From: CAYOHG01 sp964465125
GTDB taxonomy: Bacteria; Planctomycetota; Phycisphaerae; UBA1845; Fen-1342
DNA length: 47,025 nucleotides
Assembly (NCBI GenBank): GCA_964465125.1
Contig: CAYXIO010000028.1
Coordinates: 1-47,025 of the forward strand
Direction: 5' to 3'
Made by a program: the position numbers and the translations under genes. Positions 34,516 through 41,197 of this stretch are shown here, in pieces (within the stretch, counting starts at the first letter, position 1; every line of letters starts with the position of its first letter). The notes beneath the pieces are model-generated. The model worked only from the letters and a program-made list of their open reading frames with translations, was not told where the DNA came from and searched no databases.

Positions 34516-34550
34516 TTGACATTGTTCGCGGCGATATTGTCCCTACAAAT
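34516..34550 (+). promoter_or_regulatory. Promoter/operator region of the padR gene
   Basis: TTGACA at 34516-34521 is a clear -35, but no hexamer at normal spacing matches a -10 well (GATATT lies 11 nt and TACAAA 22 nt downstream). ATTGT-CCCT-ACAAAT (34536-34550) is an imperfect inverted repeat a few bases before the ribosome-binding site, suited to autorepression. ATTGT also recurs at 34522, giving a 14-bp phased repeat. Confidence 0.4.
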
Positions 34551-34565
34551 GAAAGGATGATAGCC

Positions 34566-34883
34566 ATGCCGCGGAAGAGTCAGCCGACCACGCGCGAAGC
34601 CGCCATTCTCGGGATTCTGCTGAATGGCGAGCGCTTCGGGCGCGAGATTCGCGATGAGTACGATAAGCGCACGGGCGATGCCATGCCGGTCGGTTCGCTG
34701 CATGTGACGCTCGTACGGATGGAGGAGGCCGGGTTCATCCGCTCGCGCGATGGTGAGCCCGGCAGCGAGCGAAACAGCCACCGCCGGCGGTGCTTCCGCC
34801 TGACCGCGGCCGGGCAGCGGGCGCTGGATTCGGTGGTGGCGCTGTTTGGAGCCCTCGGGATGCGGGAGGTCGTGCGTGAATAG
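34566..34883 (+). CDS. PadR-like winged-helix transcriptional regulator
   Basis: A 105-aa protein with the PadR winged helix: TREAAILGILLNGERFGREIRDEYDKRTG, then VGSLHVTLVRMEEAGFIRSRDGE (recognition helix), and the wing RRRCFRLTAAGQRALDSVV. The C-terminal dimerisation helix is short, as in the PadR-s1 group. AAGGA ends 9 nt before the ATG at 34566; the ATG at 34557 touches the Shine-Dalgarno and is less likely. Such regulators usually control a downstream permease or ABC-type gene; here only a 48-codon ORF follows, overlapping the stop codon. Confidence 0.9.
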   Translation: MPRKSQPTTREAAILGILLNGERFGREIRDEYDKRTGDAMPVGSLHVTLVRMEEAGFIRSRDGEPGSERNSHRRRCFRLTAAGQRALDSVVALFGALGMREVVRE

Positions 34884-35022
34884 GTTGACCGAGCGATGCG
34901 CGCGCCGGTTGCTCGCTCTCTGCAAGCGGGCAGGAAGTTGCTACCAAGCGACGCCAGTGTGGCTCGCGTTTCAGTTGTGGGTCAAGGGGACTTGGATGCG
35001 CTCCGCGCTGCTGGTCGGCTGA
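34876..35022 (+). CDS. Small ORF coupled to padR (48 aa), possible remnant
   Basis: It starts with GTG at 34876, 5 nt before the padR stop TAG, with GGGAGG inside the padR end 6 nt upstream, an excellent coupled start. The product (MNRLTERCARRLLALCKRAG, then LAFQLWVKGTWMRSALLVG) is basic with a hydrophobic C-terminal half. Its first residues resemble the beginning of longer permease-type genes that follow padR in related genomes, so it may be a truncated remnant of such a gene; it could also be a small membrane peptide. Confidence 0.4.
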   Translation: MNRLTERCARRLLALCKRAGSCYQATPVWLAFQLWVKGTWMRSALLVG

Positions 35023-35035
35023 TGTGAGGTGTTCG

Positions 35036-35587
35036 ATGGGCAGGACCGCACAACCCACGACGTGTGATCAGTTCGCGCGGATGGTCGATTCGGCGACGAC
35101 CTGCGAGCTGGTGCGCGGCGAGGTGGTGGAATTATCCCGCGCCGGGCTGGATCACAGCCGTTCGTCTGCGAATATCGCCGTTGCGCTGGGTTCGTGGGCT
35201 CGGTCGACGATGCGCGGCCGCATCTTCACGAACGAGGTGGGCCTGATCACGGAGCGCGACCCGGACACGCTGCGCGGCGCGGACGTGGTGTATTACTCCT
35301 GCGAGCGTCTGCCGAAGGGAGACGCCGCCGGTTTCTCGGCAATTCCGCCGGACGTTGTCGTTGACGTGTGGGGGCGCTGGCAAACGTGGACTGATCTTCA
35401 CGAGCAGGCCGCCGAGTATTTGCGGATGGGCGTGGATCGGGTCTGGCTGGTAGATCCGGAAGGCCGTTCGATTCACGTTCTGGGCCGCGAGTTGCCGCCG
35501 GCGCGCTTCGGCCCGGATGACGTGCTTGGGGACGCCGAAATCCTGCCTGGACTGGAGCTTCACGTCGCGGCGCTTTTCGCGGATTGA
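35036..35587 (+). CDS. Uma2/DUF820 family nuclease-fold protein
   Basis: A 183-aa protein from the ATG with GAGG 6 nt upstream. Family blocks are YELVRGEVVEL-like (CELVRGEVVELSRAG), HSRSSANIAVAL, GADVVYYSCERLP, IPPDVVVDVWG and YLRMGVDRVWLVDPEGRSIHV. These form the PD-(D/E)xK nuclease fold. Where the family usually has an acidic residue in VVEV and a Lys in the following helix (EKVAEY), this copy has VVDV and EQAAEY, so the catalytic Lys appears replaced by Gln. Nuclease activity is therefore doubtful. Uma2 genes are very abundant in Planctomycetota and Cyanobacteria and have no agreed function. Confidence 0.88.
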   Translation: MGRTAQPTTCDQFARMVDSATTCELVRGEVVELSRAGLDHSRSSANIAVALGSWARSTMRGRIFTNEVGLITERDPDTLRGADVVYYSCERLPKGDAAGFSAIPPDVVVDVWGRWQTWTDLHEQAAEYLRMGVDRVWLVDPEGRSIHVLGRELPPARFGPDDVLGDAEILPGLELHVAALFAD

Positions 35588-35636
35588 GCATCAAGCCGCG
35601 GGGCCGTCGTTCTCCCGGGGTTCGTTGGAAGAAGAA

Positions 35637-36800
35637 TCACGGCGGCGGTGCGAGTCCCCGAGCGCTCGACAGGTAGAATTCGTACGCGGCTCGGACTTCG
35701 CGCAGCGTGTCGCCGGCGAATTTCTCCAGCCAGGCGCGGGCCAGTTCGAACGCGACCACGTTCTGAGCCACCACACTGGCCGCGGGAACCGCGCAGATGT
35801 CGCTGCGCTCATAGTCGCTGCGCTCGGCGGCGAGTGTCCGCAGGTCGACGCTGTCCATGCCTTGCAGCAGCGTGCTGATGGGCTTCATCGCGCCGCGCAC
35901 GACCAGCGGCATGCCATTGGTCATCCCGCCTTCCAGACCGCCGGCCCGGTTGCTCTTGCGCGCGAACCCGAGGCTTGCCGAGGCCCGCTGTGCGGCGTCA
36001 AAGTGAATCGCGTCGTGAACCAGGCTGCCCGGGAGGCGCGCGGCCTCAAACCCCAGCCCGATCTCGACGCCCTTGAACGCCTGGATCGATCCGACGGCCT
36101 GCATCAGCCGACCGTCGAGCTTCTCCTGCCACGAGGCGCACGAGCCCAGTCCCGGCGGCAGCCCGAACGCGCGCACCTCGACGATCCCGCCGACCGTATC
36201 GCGATTGACCTTGGCGTCGTGAATGGCCTCGATCATCGCCTTGATCGCGGCCGGGTCCGGCGTGTAGACATCGTTCGAATCGCGCGCGGCGAGCAGGGCG
36301 GCGGGTTCGGCGTCCTCGGAAACCTGCGCCCGGGCACTCCCGATTTCAGATACGAAACCGACCACTTCGACGCCAAAGCCGTGCAGCAACTCGCGCACCA
36401 GAGCCCCGGCGGCGACGCGCGCCGCGGTCTCACGCGCGCTGGCTCGTTCGAGCGTTTCGCGGCAGTCGGTGGTGAGCCATTTCAGGCTGCCGGCCAGGTC
36501 GGCATGCCCGGGACGCGGGCGGTGCACCGCGGGCGCGTCATCGATCCTGGAGTCGCGGTTGGGAATCTGAAGCACGAGCGGCGAGCCGATCGCCAGGCCT
36601 TTTCTGACGCCGCTCAGGACGGTTGCGGCGTCGCGCTCGATACGCTGGCGTCCTCCGCGGCCATAGCCGCCCTGCCGGCGGCGCAGCTCGGCGTTGATGC
36701 GGTCGAGGCTCACCGGCAGGCCGGCCGGCAGGCCTTCCACCAGAACCGTAAGGGCTGAGCCGTGCGATTCGCCGGCGGTCCGATAGGTCAATGCGGGCAT
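35637..36800 (-). CDS. aroC: Chorismate synthase
   Basis: A 387-aa protein from the ATG at 36800, which carries GGAG 5 nt upstream. The N-terminal signature is TAGESHGSALTVLVEGLPAGLP (about residues 8-29), with RRRQGGYGRGGRQRIERD (FMN/EPSP-binding), GSPLVLQIPNRDSR, RPRPGHADLAGSLKW, ASARETAARVAAGAL and SNRAGGLEGGMTNGMPLVVRGAMKPIST, all diagnostic. It converts 5-enolpyruvylshikimate-3-phosphate to chorismate with reduced FMN. It is divergent from rplM; no other shikimate gene is in the window. Confidence 0.96.
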   Translation of the reverse strand: MPALTYRTAGESHGSALTVLVEGLPAGLPVSLDRINAELRRRQGGYGRGGRQRIERDAATVLSGVRKGLAIGSPLVLQIPNRDSRIDDAPAVHRPRPGHADLAGSLKWLTTDCRETLERASARETAARVAAGALVRELLHGFGVEVVGFVSEIGSARAQVSEDAEPAALLAARDSNDVYTPDPAAIKAMIEAIHDAKVNRDTVGGIVEVRAFGLPPGLGSCASWQEKLDGRLMQAVGSIQAFKGVEIGLGFEAARLPGSLVHDAIHFDAAQRASASLGFARKSNRAGGLEGGMTNGMPLVVRGAMKPISTLLQGMDSVDLRTLAAERSDYERSDICAVPAASVVAQNVVAFELARAWLEKFAGDTLREVRAAYEFYLSSARGLAPPP

Positions 36801-36873
36801 ACAGGCTCCGAAACGGGGCCGGGGCGGCCGGGTTCGCGGCCCTGGAAGGGGCCGGCCGCCGCGTCGTGGGCCC

Positions 36874-36901
36874 TTGACGGTGGTCCGCTGGGATGCATAA
36901 T
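36874..36901 (+). promoter_or_regulatory. Promoter of the rplM-rpsI operon
   Basis: TTGACG (36874-36879), 16-bp spacer, CATAAT (36896-36901), facing the ribosomal genes, with a leader of about 110 nt before the ATG at 37017. Confidence 0.6.
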
Positions 36902-37016
36902 AGCCGATCTTCGACGTTATGTCGGTCGTGGGCGGCGCGGCTGCGTTCGCCCGCGGGTCTGAAGCGCGTGAATACGCCGCGGGAGGCTGGTCTCTCCGCC
37001 GCGACGGGAAGTGTGC

Positions 37017-37457
37017 ATGAATACCGCCAACAAGTGCTTCCTTGCGAAGCGAGGCCAGCTTGCCAAGCAGTGGTTCGTCGTCGACGCGACCGACCAGGTG
37101 CTCGGCCGGCTTGCCATCCGGATCGCCGCCGTGCTGATGGGCAAGCACAAGCCCACCTACACCCCGCACGTCGACACCGGCGACTACGTCATCGTTCTCA
37201 ACTGCGGCAAGTTCCGCGTGACCGGCACGAAGCTCGACGACGTCGAGTTCCAGCGCTACACCGGCTACCCCGGCGGCCGCAAGGTTCAAACCATGCGGCA
37301 GTTGCTTCAGAAGCACCCTGAAGAGGTGCTGTTCCACACGGTCCGCCGCATGATGCCCAAGACCAAGATGGGCCGGCAGATGATTTCGAAGCTGAAGCTG
37401 TACAAGGGTGCGGCGCACGAACACCAGGCCCAGATGCCCGAGGCGTTCCCGAACTAA
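37017..37457 (+). CDS. rplM: 50S ribosomal protein L13
   Basis: A 146-aa L13: WFVVDATDQVLGRLAIRIAAVLMGKHKPTYTPHVDTGDYVIVLN (about residues 19-62), VTGTKLDDVEFQRYTGYPGG and HTVRRMMPKTKMGRQMISKLKLYKGAAHEHQAQMPE. Early-assembly protein of the large subunit. An ATG-preferred start at 37017 is used; an in-frame GTG at 37011 would add two residues. It is followed after 18 bp by rpsI, the widely conserved pair. Confidence 0.97.
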   Translation: MNTANKCFLAKRGQLAKQWFVVDATDQVLGRLAIRIAAVLMGKHKPTYTPHVDTGDYVIVLNCGKFRVTGTKLDDVEFQRYTGYPGGRKVQTMRQLLQKHPEEVLFHTVRRMMPKTKMGRQMISKLKLYKGAAHEHQAQMPEAFPN

Positions 37458-37475
37458 ACTGACGCGGAGGAAGCC

Positions 37476-37934
37476 GTGAATCTCAGCGACGCGACAACTG
37501 CGGGACCGACGGGCGAAGCCGAAGTCACCAGCCCTCCGCCGCCGGCCTCCGGCGTGTATTGGGGCACCGGTCGTCGCAAGGCCGCGGTCGCCCGGGTCCG
37601 TTTGGTGCCCGGAACGGGCAAGATCGTGGTCAACGATCGCGAACTCAATAAATACTTCACCGAGGACGGCGCGCACGCCACCGTGCGTGACCCGCTCGTC
37701 GTTGTCAACGTCGTCGGGCATTTCGACATTCACGCCAACGTGAGCGGCGGCGGCATCACCGGGCAAGCCGGCGCGATCCGCCTCGGCGTCGCCCGCGCCC
37801 TGGTCAGTGTGGACCAGCGCTACGATCCGCTGCTTCGTTCGCACGGCTTCCTGACCCGCGACAGCCGCGTGGTGGAACGCAAGAAGCCCGGCCAGCGCAA
37901 GGCCCGCCGGCGCTTCCAGTTCTCCAAGCGATAA
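37476..37934 (+). CDS. rpsI: 30S ribosomal protein S9
   Basis: A 152-aa S9. The core starts at YWGTGRRKAAVARVRLVPGTGKIVVNDREL (about residues 28-57) and ends with RDSRVVERKKPGQRKARRRFQFSKR, whose C-terminal KR tail reaches the ribosomal P site. The first about 25 residues are a Pro/Thr-rich extension beyond the usual length. GTG start with GGAGG 5 nt upstream. Confidence 0.97.
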   Translation: MNLSDATTAGPTGEAEVTSPPPPASGVYWGTGRRKAAVARVRLVPGTGKIVVNDRELNKYFTEDGAHATVRDPLVVVNVVGHFDIHANVSGGGITGQAGAIRLGVARALVSVDQRYDPLLRSHGFLTRDSRVVERKKPGQRKARRRFQFSKR

Positions 37935-37982
37935 GCCGCAGGGCGCAGCCGTGGACGTATGCCCAGCCGCCGCGCCTGCACG

Positions 37983-38327
37983 TCACTCGTGATTCACTGC
38001 GGGCTCTGCTTCAGGCGGCTCGCGCGTGTACAGAAACCAGCGCGTGCGAGGGGAGCTGCCGCGCGGCGTCTGGCGAACGAAGTAGACCGTCCAGACGGAA
38101 CCGTCCGACATTTCCAGCCGGTGGTAGTGCCGCCGCAGGTAGACCTGACCGCCGGCCCGACCGCCCTCCGATGACGTGTGCTTCCAGCCCTCCAGCCTTC
38201 GCGTGATCGAATAGTCCTCGTGGCGCCAGCGGAACCCGCTGGGGAGACCGGGAAGTCCGCGCGCCATTTCGGCGGTGTCAAAGCGGCCCGAAAGCGCGGT
38301 CAGAGGCTCGCTGAGAAACTCCAGCAT
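37983..38327 (-). CDS. DUF6504-like small protein
   Basis: A 114-aa protein: the start MLEFLSEPLTAL, the middle LPSGFRWRHEDYSITRRLEGWKH and the C-terminal half RRHYHRLEMSDGSVWTVYFVRQ...RWFLYTRE match the pattern of small DUF6504-type proteins (ISEPIEV, P.GF.W....Y.I..VL..W, YFR..T..G..F.LYYD, W.L.R). The role is unknown. It is convergent with rpsI, 48 bp apart. Assignment rests on pattern memory, so moderate confidence. Confidence 0.7.
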   Translation of the reverse strand: MLEFLSEPLTALSGRFDTAEMARGLPGLPSGFRWRHEDYSITRRLEGWKHTSSEGGRAGGQVYLRRHYHRLEMSDGSVWTVYFVRQTPRGSSPRTRWFLYTREPPEAEPAVNHE

Positions 38328-38381
38328 GCGAATACCGCCTCGAGGTTCTTTGCGGAAGTGACGCCATGCAAGCGGGTTCGT

Positions 38382-39047
38382 TCAACGATTCCAATGCAGC
38401 GCCGCGGAAAGCGGCTTCTTCGGCAAGTCTGGCACAACACAATCCTCGGCCGGGTATCCGACCGGGATGAGCAGCACCGGCTTCTCACTCTCAGGCCGGC
38501 GGCACAGCTCGCGCAGGAACTTCATCGGGCTGGGGGTGTGTGTAAGCGTGGCCAGTCCGATCTGGTGACAGGCCATCAAGAAGAAGCCCGACATGATGCC
38601 GAGGCTCTCGGACGGATAGTAGCTCTTCTGCTTTTCGCCTCCCGCGACGAGCTCGTAGTCGACGCGAAACAGCACCACCAGCCAAGGCGCGATCTCCAGG
38701 TAGGGCTTGTCCGGCCCCGTGCCGATCGGCTCCAGCGCCTCCAGCCATTCGGCGGGAAAGCGATGCGCGTAGTTCTCGCGCTCCTCGGCCTCCGCGGCCA
38801 AGCGTATCTCGCGCTTGATCGCGGGATCATCGATGGCCACGAAGGTCCACGGTTTTCGATTGGCGCCGCTGGGCGCGGAATGGGCGATCTCCGTGGCCAG
38901 CTCGATCGCCTCGCGCGGCACGGGTTGGGGGCTGAAGGTGCGGCAGCTTCGCCGCGCGCGCATCTCGTTGAGCAGGGCGCGGCCGCGCGCGATCATCTCC
39001 CCCGGCTCACGGCGCGGGAAGTCGTAGGGCAGCATGCGAGCGGGCAT
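38382..39047 (-). CDS. Nitroreductase-family flavoprotein resembling iodotyrosine deiodinase
   Basis: A 221-aa FMN protein from the ATG with AAGGAG 9 nt upstream. FMN-contact motifs are ARRSCRTFSPQPVP (about residues 31-44) and HSAPSGANRKPWTFVAI (about 56-72), the latter nearly identical to the iodotyrosine deiodinase (IYD) signature. The halotyrosine-binding triad also matches: Glu89 and Tyr93 in EERENY and Lys114 in GPDKPYL, with exactly the Tyr-to-Lys spacing of 21 found for Tyr161/Lys182 of human IYD. YYPSESLGIMSGFFLMACHQIGLATLTHTPSPMKFLRELCRRPESEKPVLLIPVGYPAEDCVVPDL follows the IYD C-terminal pattern. IYD removes iodine (or bromine, chlorine) from halotyrosines reductively; activity here is inferred. 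Confidence 0.88.
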   Translation of the reverse strand: MPARMLPYDFPRREPGEMIARGRALLNEMRARRSCRTFSPQPVPREAIELATEIAHSAPSGANRKPWTFVAIDDPAIKREIRLAAEAEERENYAHRFPAEWLEALEPIGTGPDKPYLEIAPWLVVLFRVDYELVAGGEKQKSYYPSESLGIMSGFFLMACHQIGLATLTHTPSPMKFLRELCRRPESEKPVLLIPVGYPAEDCVVPDLPKKPLSAALHWNR

Positions 39048-39169
39048 CTGGCAGCACTCCTTCGTCGGCATCGGGTCCGACGCCGCTAGCGCAACCCCCG
39101 CGAAGCGAGGTTGACGCAGACAAACCCGTGCATTGTGATGCGCCCAGCTCCGAATCGGTAGCACAACTC

Positions 39170-40003
39170 ATGCGAAAGATCACCGTCATCGGCAGCATCA
39201 ACATCGACCTGGTCGCCACCGCGGAACGGCTGCCCGCGCCCGGCGAAACCGTCCTGGGGGGGCGATTCCAGGTGTATTGCGGCGGCAAAGGCGCCAACCA
39301 GGCGGTCACCGCCGCGCGGCTCGGCGTTCCCGTGCGCCTGGTCGCCTCGGTTGGGAACGACGATTACGGACGGCTGGCGCTGCGTAATCTCGCGGCTCAT
39401 GGCGTGGATGCGCGCGCGGTGCGCGTCGTTGGCGCGCCGACCGGCGTGGCGCTGATCACCGTCGATGCCCAGGGACGCAACCTGATCACGGTCGCGCCGG
39501 GTGCGAATGAGCGAACTCGGCCGCGCGGGCGCTGCGACATCGCCGTCATGCAGCTCGAGACGCCTTATGTGCGCCCGCAGGCGCGAACACTGATTCTCAA
39601 CGCCGCGCCTGCCGCGCGCGTGTCGCTGGCCGGCGTGGACGTGCTGATTGTCAACGAAGGCGAGGCGCGGCTGCTGGCGGGCATGCGCTCGCGTGGCAGG
39701 TCCGGCGTCGAATCCCTGCGCAAAGCGTCGCGGGCGCTGCATCGCCGCGGAGCCGCGCGCGTCCTCATCACGCTGGGTGAGAAAGGCGTGCTCGACGACG
39801 GGTTGCACCGACCGGCGTTCCGCGTCAAGCCGGTGGACACGGTCGGCGCTGGGGACGCGTTCGTCGGCGCGTTCGCCGCGGCGCTGGCAAGCGGGCATGC
39901 CGACCCGGTACGCTTTGCGCAGGCTGCCGCGGCGATCCAATGCACCCGCCGCGGTGCGCAGAGCGGTCCGACCCCCAACGAAGTGGAGAGGCTCCTGCGA
40001 TGA
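39170..40003 (+). CDS. PfkB-family sugar kinase (ribokinase-like)
   Basis: A 277-aa kinase. It begins ITVIGSINIDLVATAERLPAPGETVLGGRFQVYCGGKGANQAVTAARLG (substrate-binding N-terminal signature of ribokinase, about residues 4-52) and has the anion-hole and catalytic base in DTVGAGDAFVGAFAAALASG (Asp229). It is about 25-30 residues shorter than standard ribokinase, the loss falling between about 115 and 160. Ribose is the likely substrate but related sugars or nucleosides are possible. The last codons overlap the ATG of the next gene (ATGA), so the two are coupled. Confidence 0.9.
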   Translation: MRKITVIGSINIDLVATAERLPAPGETVLGGRFQVYCGGKGANQAVTAARLGVPVRLVASVGNDDYGRLALRNLAAHGVDARAVRVVGAPTGVALITVDAQGRNLITVAPGANERTRPRGRCDIAVMQLETPYVRPQARTLILNAAPAARVSLAGVDVLIVNEGEARLLAGMRSRGRSGVESLRKASRALHRRGAARVLITLGEKGVLDDGLHRPAFRVKPVDTVGAGDAFVGAFAAALASGHADPVRFAQAAAAIQCTRRGAQSGPTPNEVERLLR

Positions 40004-41016
40004 ACGAGAAGGACCAGCGCCTGGCCGATTACTGTGCCGCACATGGGCTCGACGGCGTCGTGATCCGCCGGCGCTCCAACGCCGCGTGGATCACGGACGG
40101 TTGCGACTTCCGCGTCGATGCTTCCAGCAACCTGGGCATTGCCACGCTGGTGTGGACGCCACGGGCAAAGCTGGTGTTCACCGACAACGTCGAGTCTCCG
40201 CGGCTGCGCGCCGAAGAGCTGCCGGACGAATGGGAGCTGCGCACCACACCCTGGTGGGAGCCGCTGGCGTCGCTGCCAGAGGGGCGATTTCGGCATGACT
40301 TCCCGGACGACCCGCTCTACGAGCTGCGCAATCCGCTGACGCGGGCCGAATTCGCCAGGGCTCGCGAGCTCGGCGCCGACGCAGCCGAAACGCTCGAACG
40401 CGTGCTGCGCGAGTTTCCGGCGGGTTGCAGCGAGCTCGACGTCGCCGCGCGTCTCACCGGCCAGCTTCGCCGGCTCAACCTGTACGCGCCGGTGGTTCTG
40501 GTCGCAGCCGATGATCGGCTCAGCCGGTATCGTCATCCGATTCCGACGGACCGTCGGGCGGAGCGCGTGCTGATGGCGGCGATCTGCGCCGAGCGGCACG
40601 GCCTGATCGTCAGCGCGACGCGCATCGTTCATTTCGGCCCGGTCTCCGAGGATCTGCGCCGCCGGCATGAAGCGGTCTGCGCGGTCGACCGCGCGCTGCA
40701 CCTGGCGACCAAGCCCGGCGCGCGGTGGTGCGACGTGCTGGCGGAAGGTCAGCGGGTCTATCGCGAGACCGGCTTCGCGGACCAGTGGGAGAAGCATCAT
40801 CAGGGCGGTCCGATGGGCTACGAGTGCCGCGATTTCAAGGCCACGCCGAGCGAGACGCGGTGCGTCCTGGCGAACCAGCTCGTCGGCTGGAACCCGAGCA
40901 TTACGGGAACGAAATCGGAGGACACGATTCTCTCGTCCGGAGAAATCGTGACGCGGACCCACGACTGGCCGGCCACGGGCGCGCGGCCGGATATTCTGGT
41001 TCGCGAGGCGTCCTAG
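40000..41016 (+). CDS. M24-like (creatinase-fold) protein lacking peptidase metal ligands
   Basis: A 338-aa protein. The N-terminal half (about residues 1-130) looks like the creatinase N-domain; the C-terminal half has a pita-bread-like pattern: SRYRHPIPTDRRAERVLMAAICAERHGLIVSATRIVHFG, HHQGGPMGYECRDF and AWNPS-like GWNPSITGTKSEDTIL. Where M24 peptidases carry two Asp, one His and two Glu metal ligands, the Asp pair is missing and the EPG motif is WNPSITG, so hydrolysis by the usual mechanism is unlikely. A subgroup with exactly RHP(I/L)PT and HHQGGP motifs exists and is annotated only as M24-like. Translationally coupled to the sugar kinase. Confidence 0.85.
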   Translation: MNEKDQRLADYCAAHGLDGVVIRRRSNAAWITDGCDFRVDASSNLGIATLVWTPRAKLVFTDNVESPRLRAEELPDEWELRTTPWWEPLASLPEGRFRHDFPDDPLYELRNPLTRAEFARARELGADAAETLERVLREFPAGCSELDVAARLTGQLRRLNLYAPVVLVAADDRLSRYRHPIPTDRRAERVLMAAICAERHGLIVSATRIVHFGPVSEDLRRRHEAVCAVDRALHLATKPGARWCDVLAEGQRVYRETGFADQWEKHHQGGPMGYECRDFKATPSETRCVLANQLVGWNPSITGTKSEDTILSSGEIVTRTHDWPATGARPDILVREAS

Positions 41017-41197
41017 CGTTGGGCGGCGCTGAAGGTGACCTGCATGTCGCTTGCGTGCGCGCCGCGCGGCGCGGCGACGCGGGCCGGATTCGCGTTGACA
41101 CGCGCGCGCGTGGCTGAATACCATGACTCTTCGAGTCTCGTTCTTGCCGATGAGAGATCATGCGCCTGCAAGTCGCGGGCCTTGGGGGTGATGCGAC

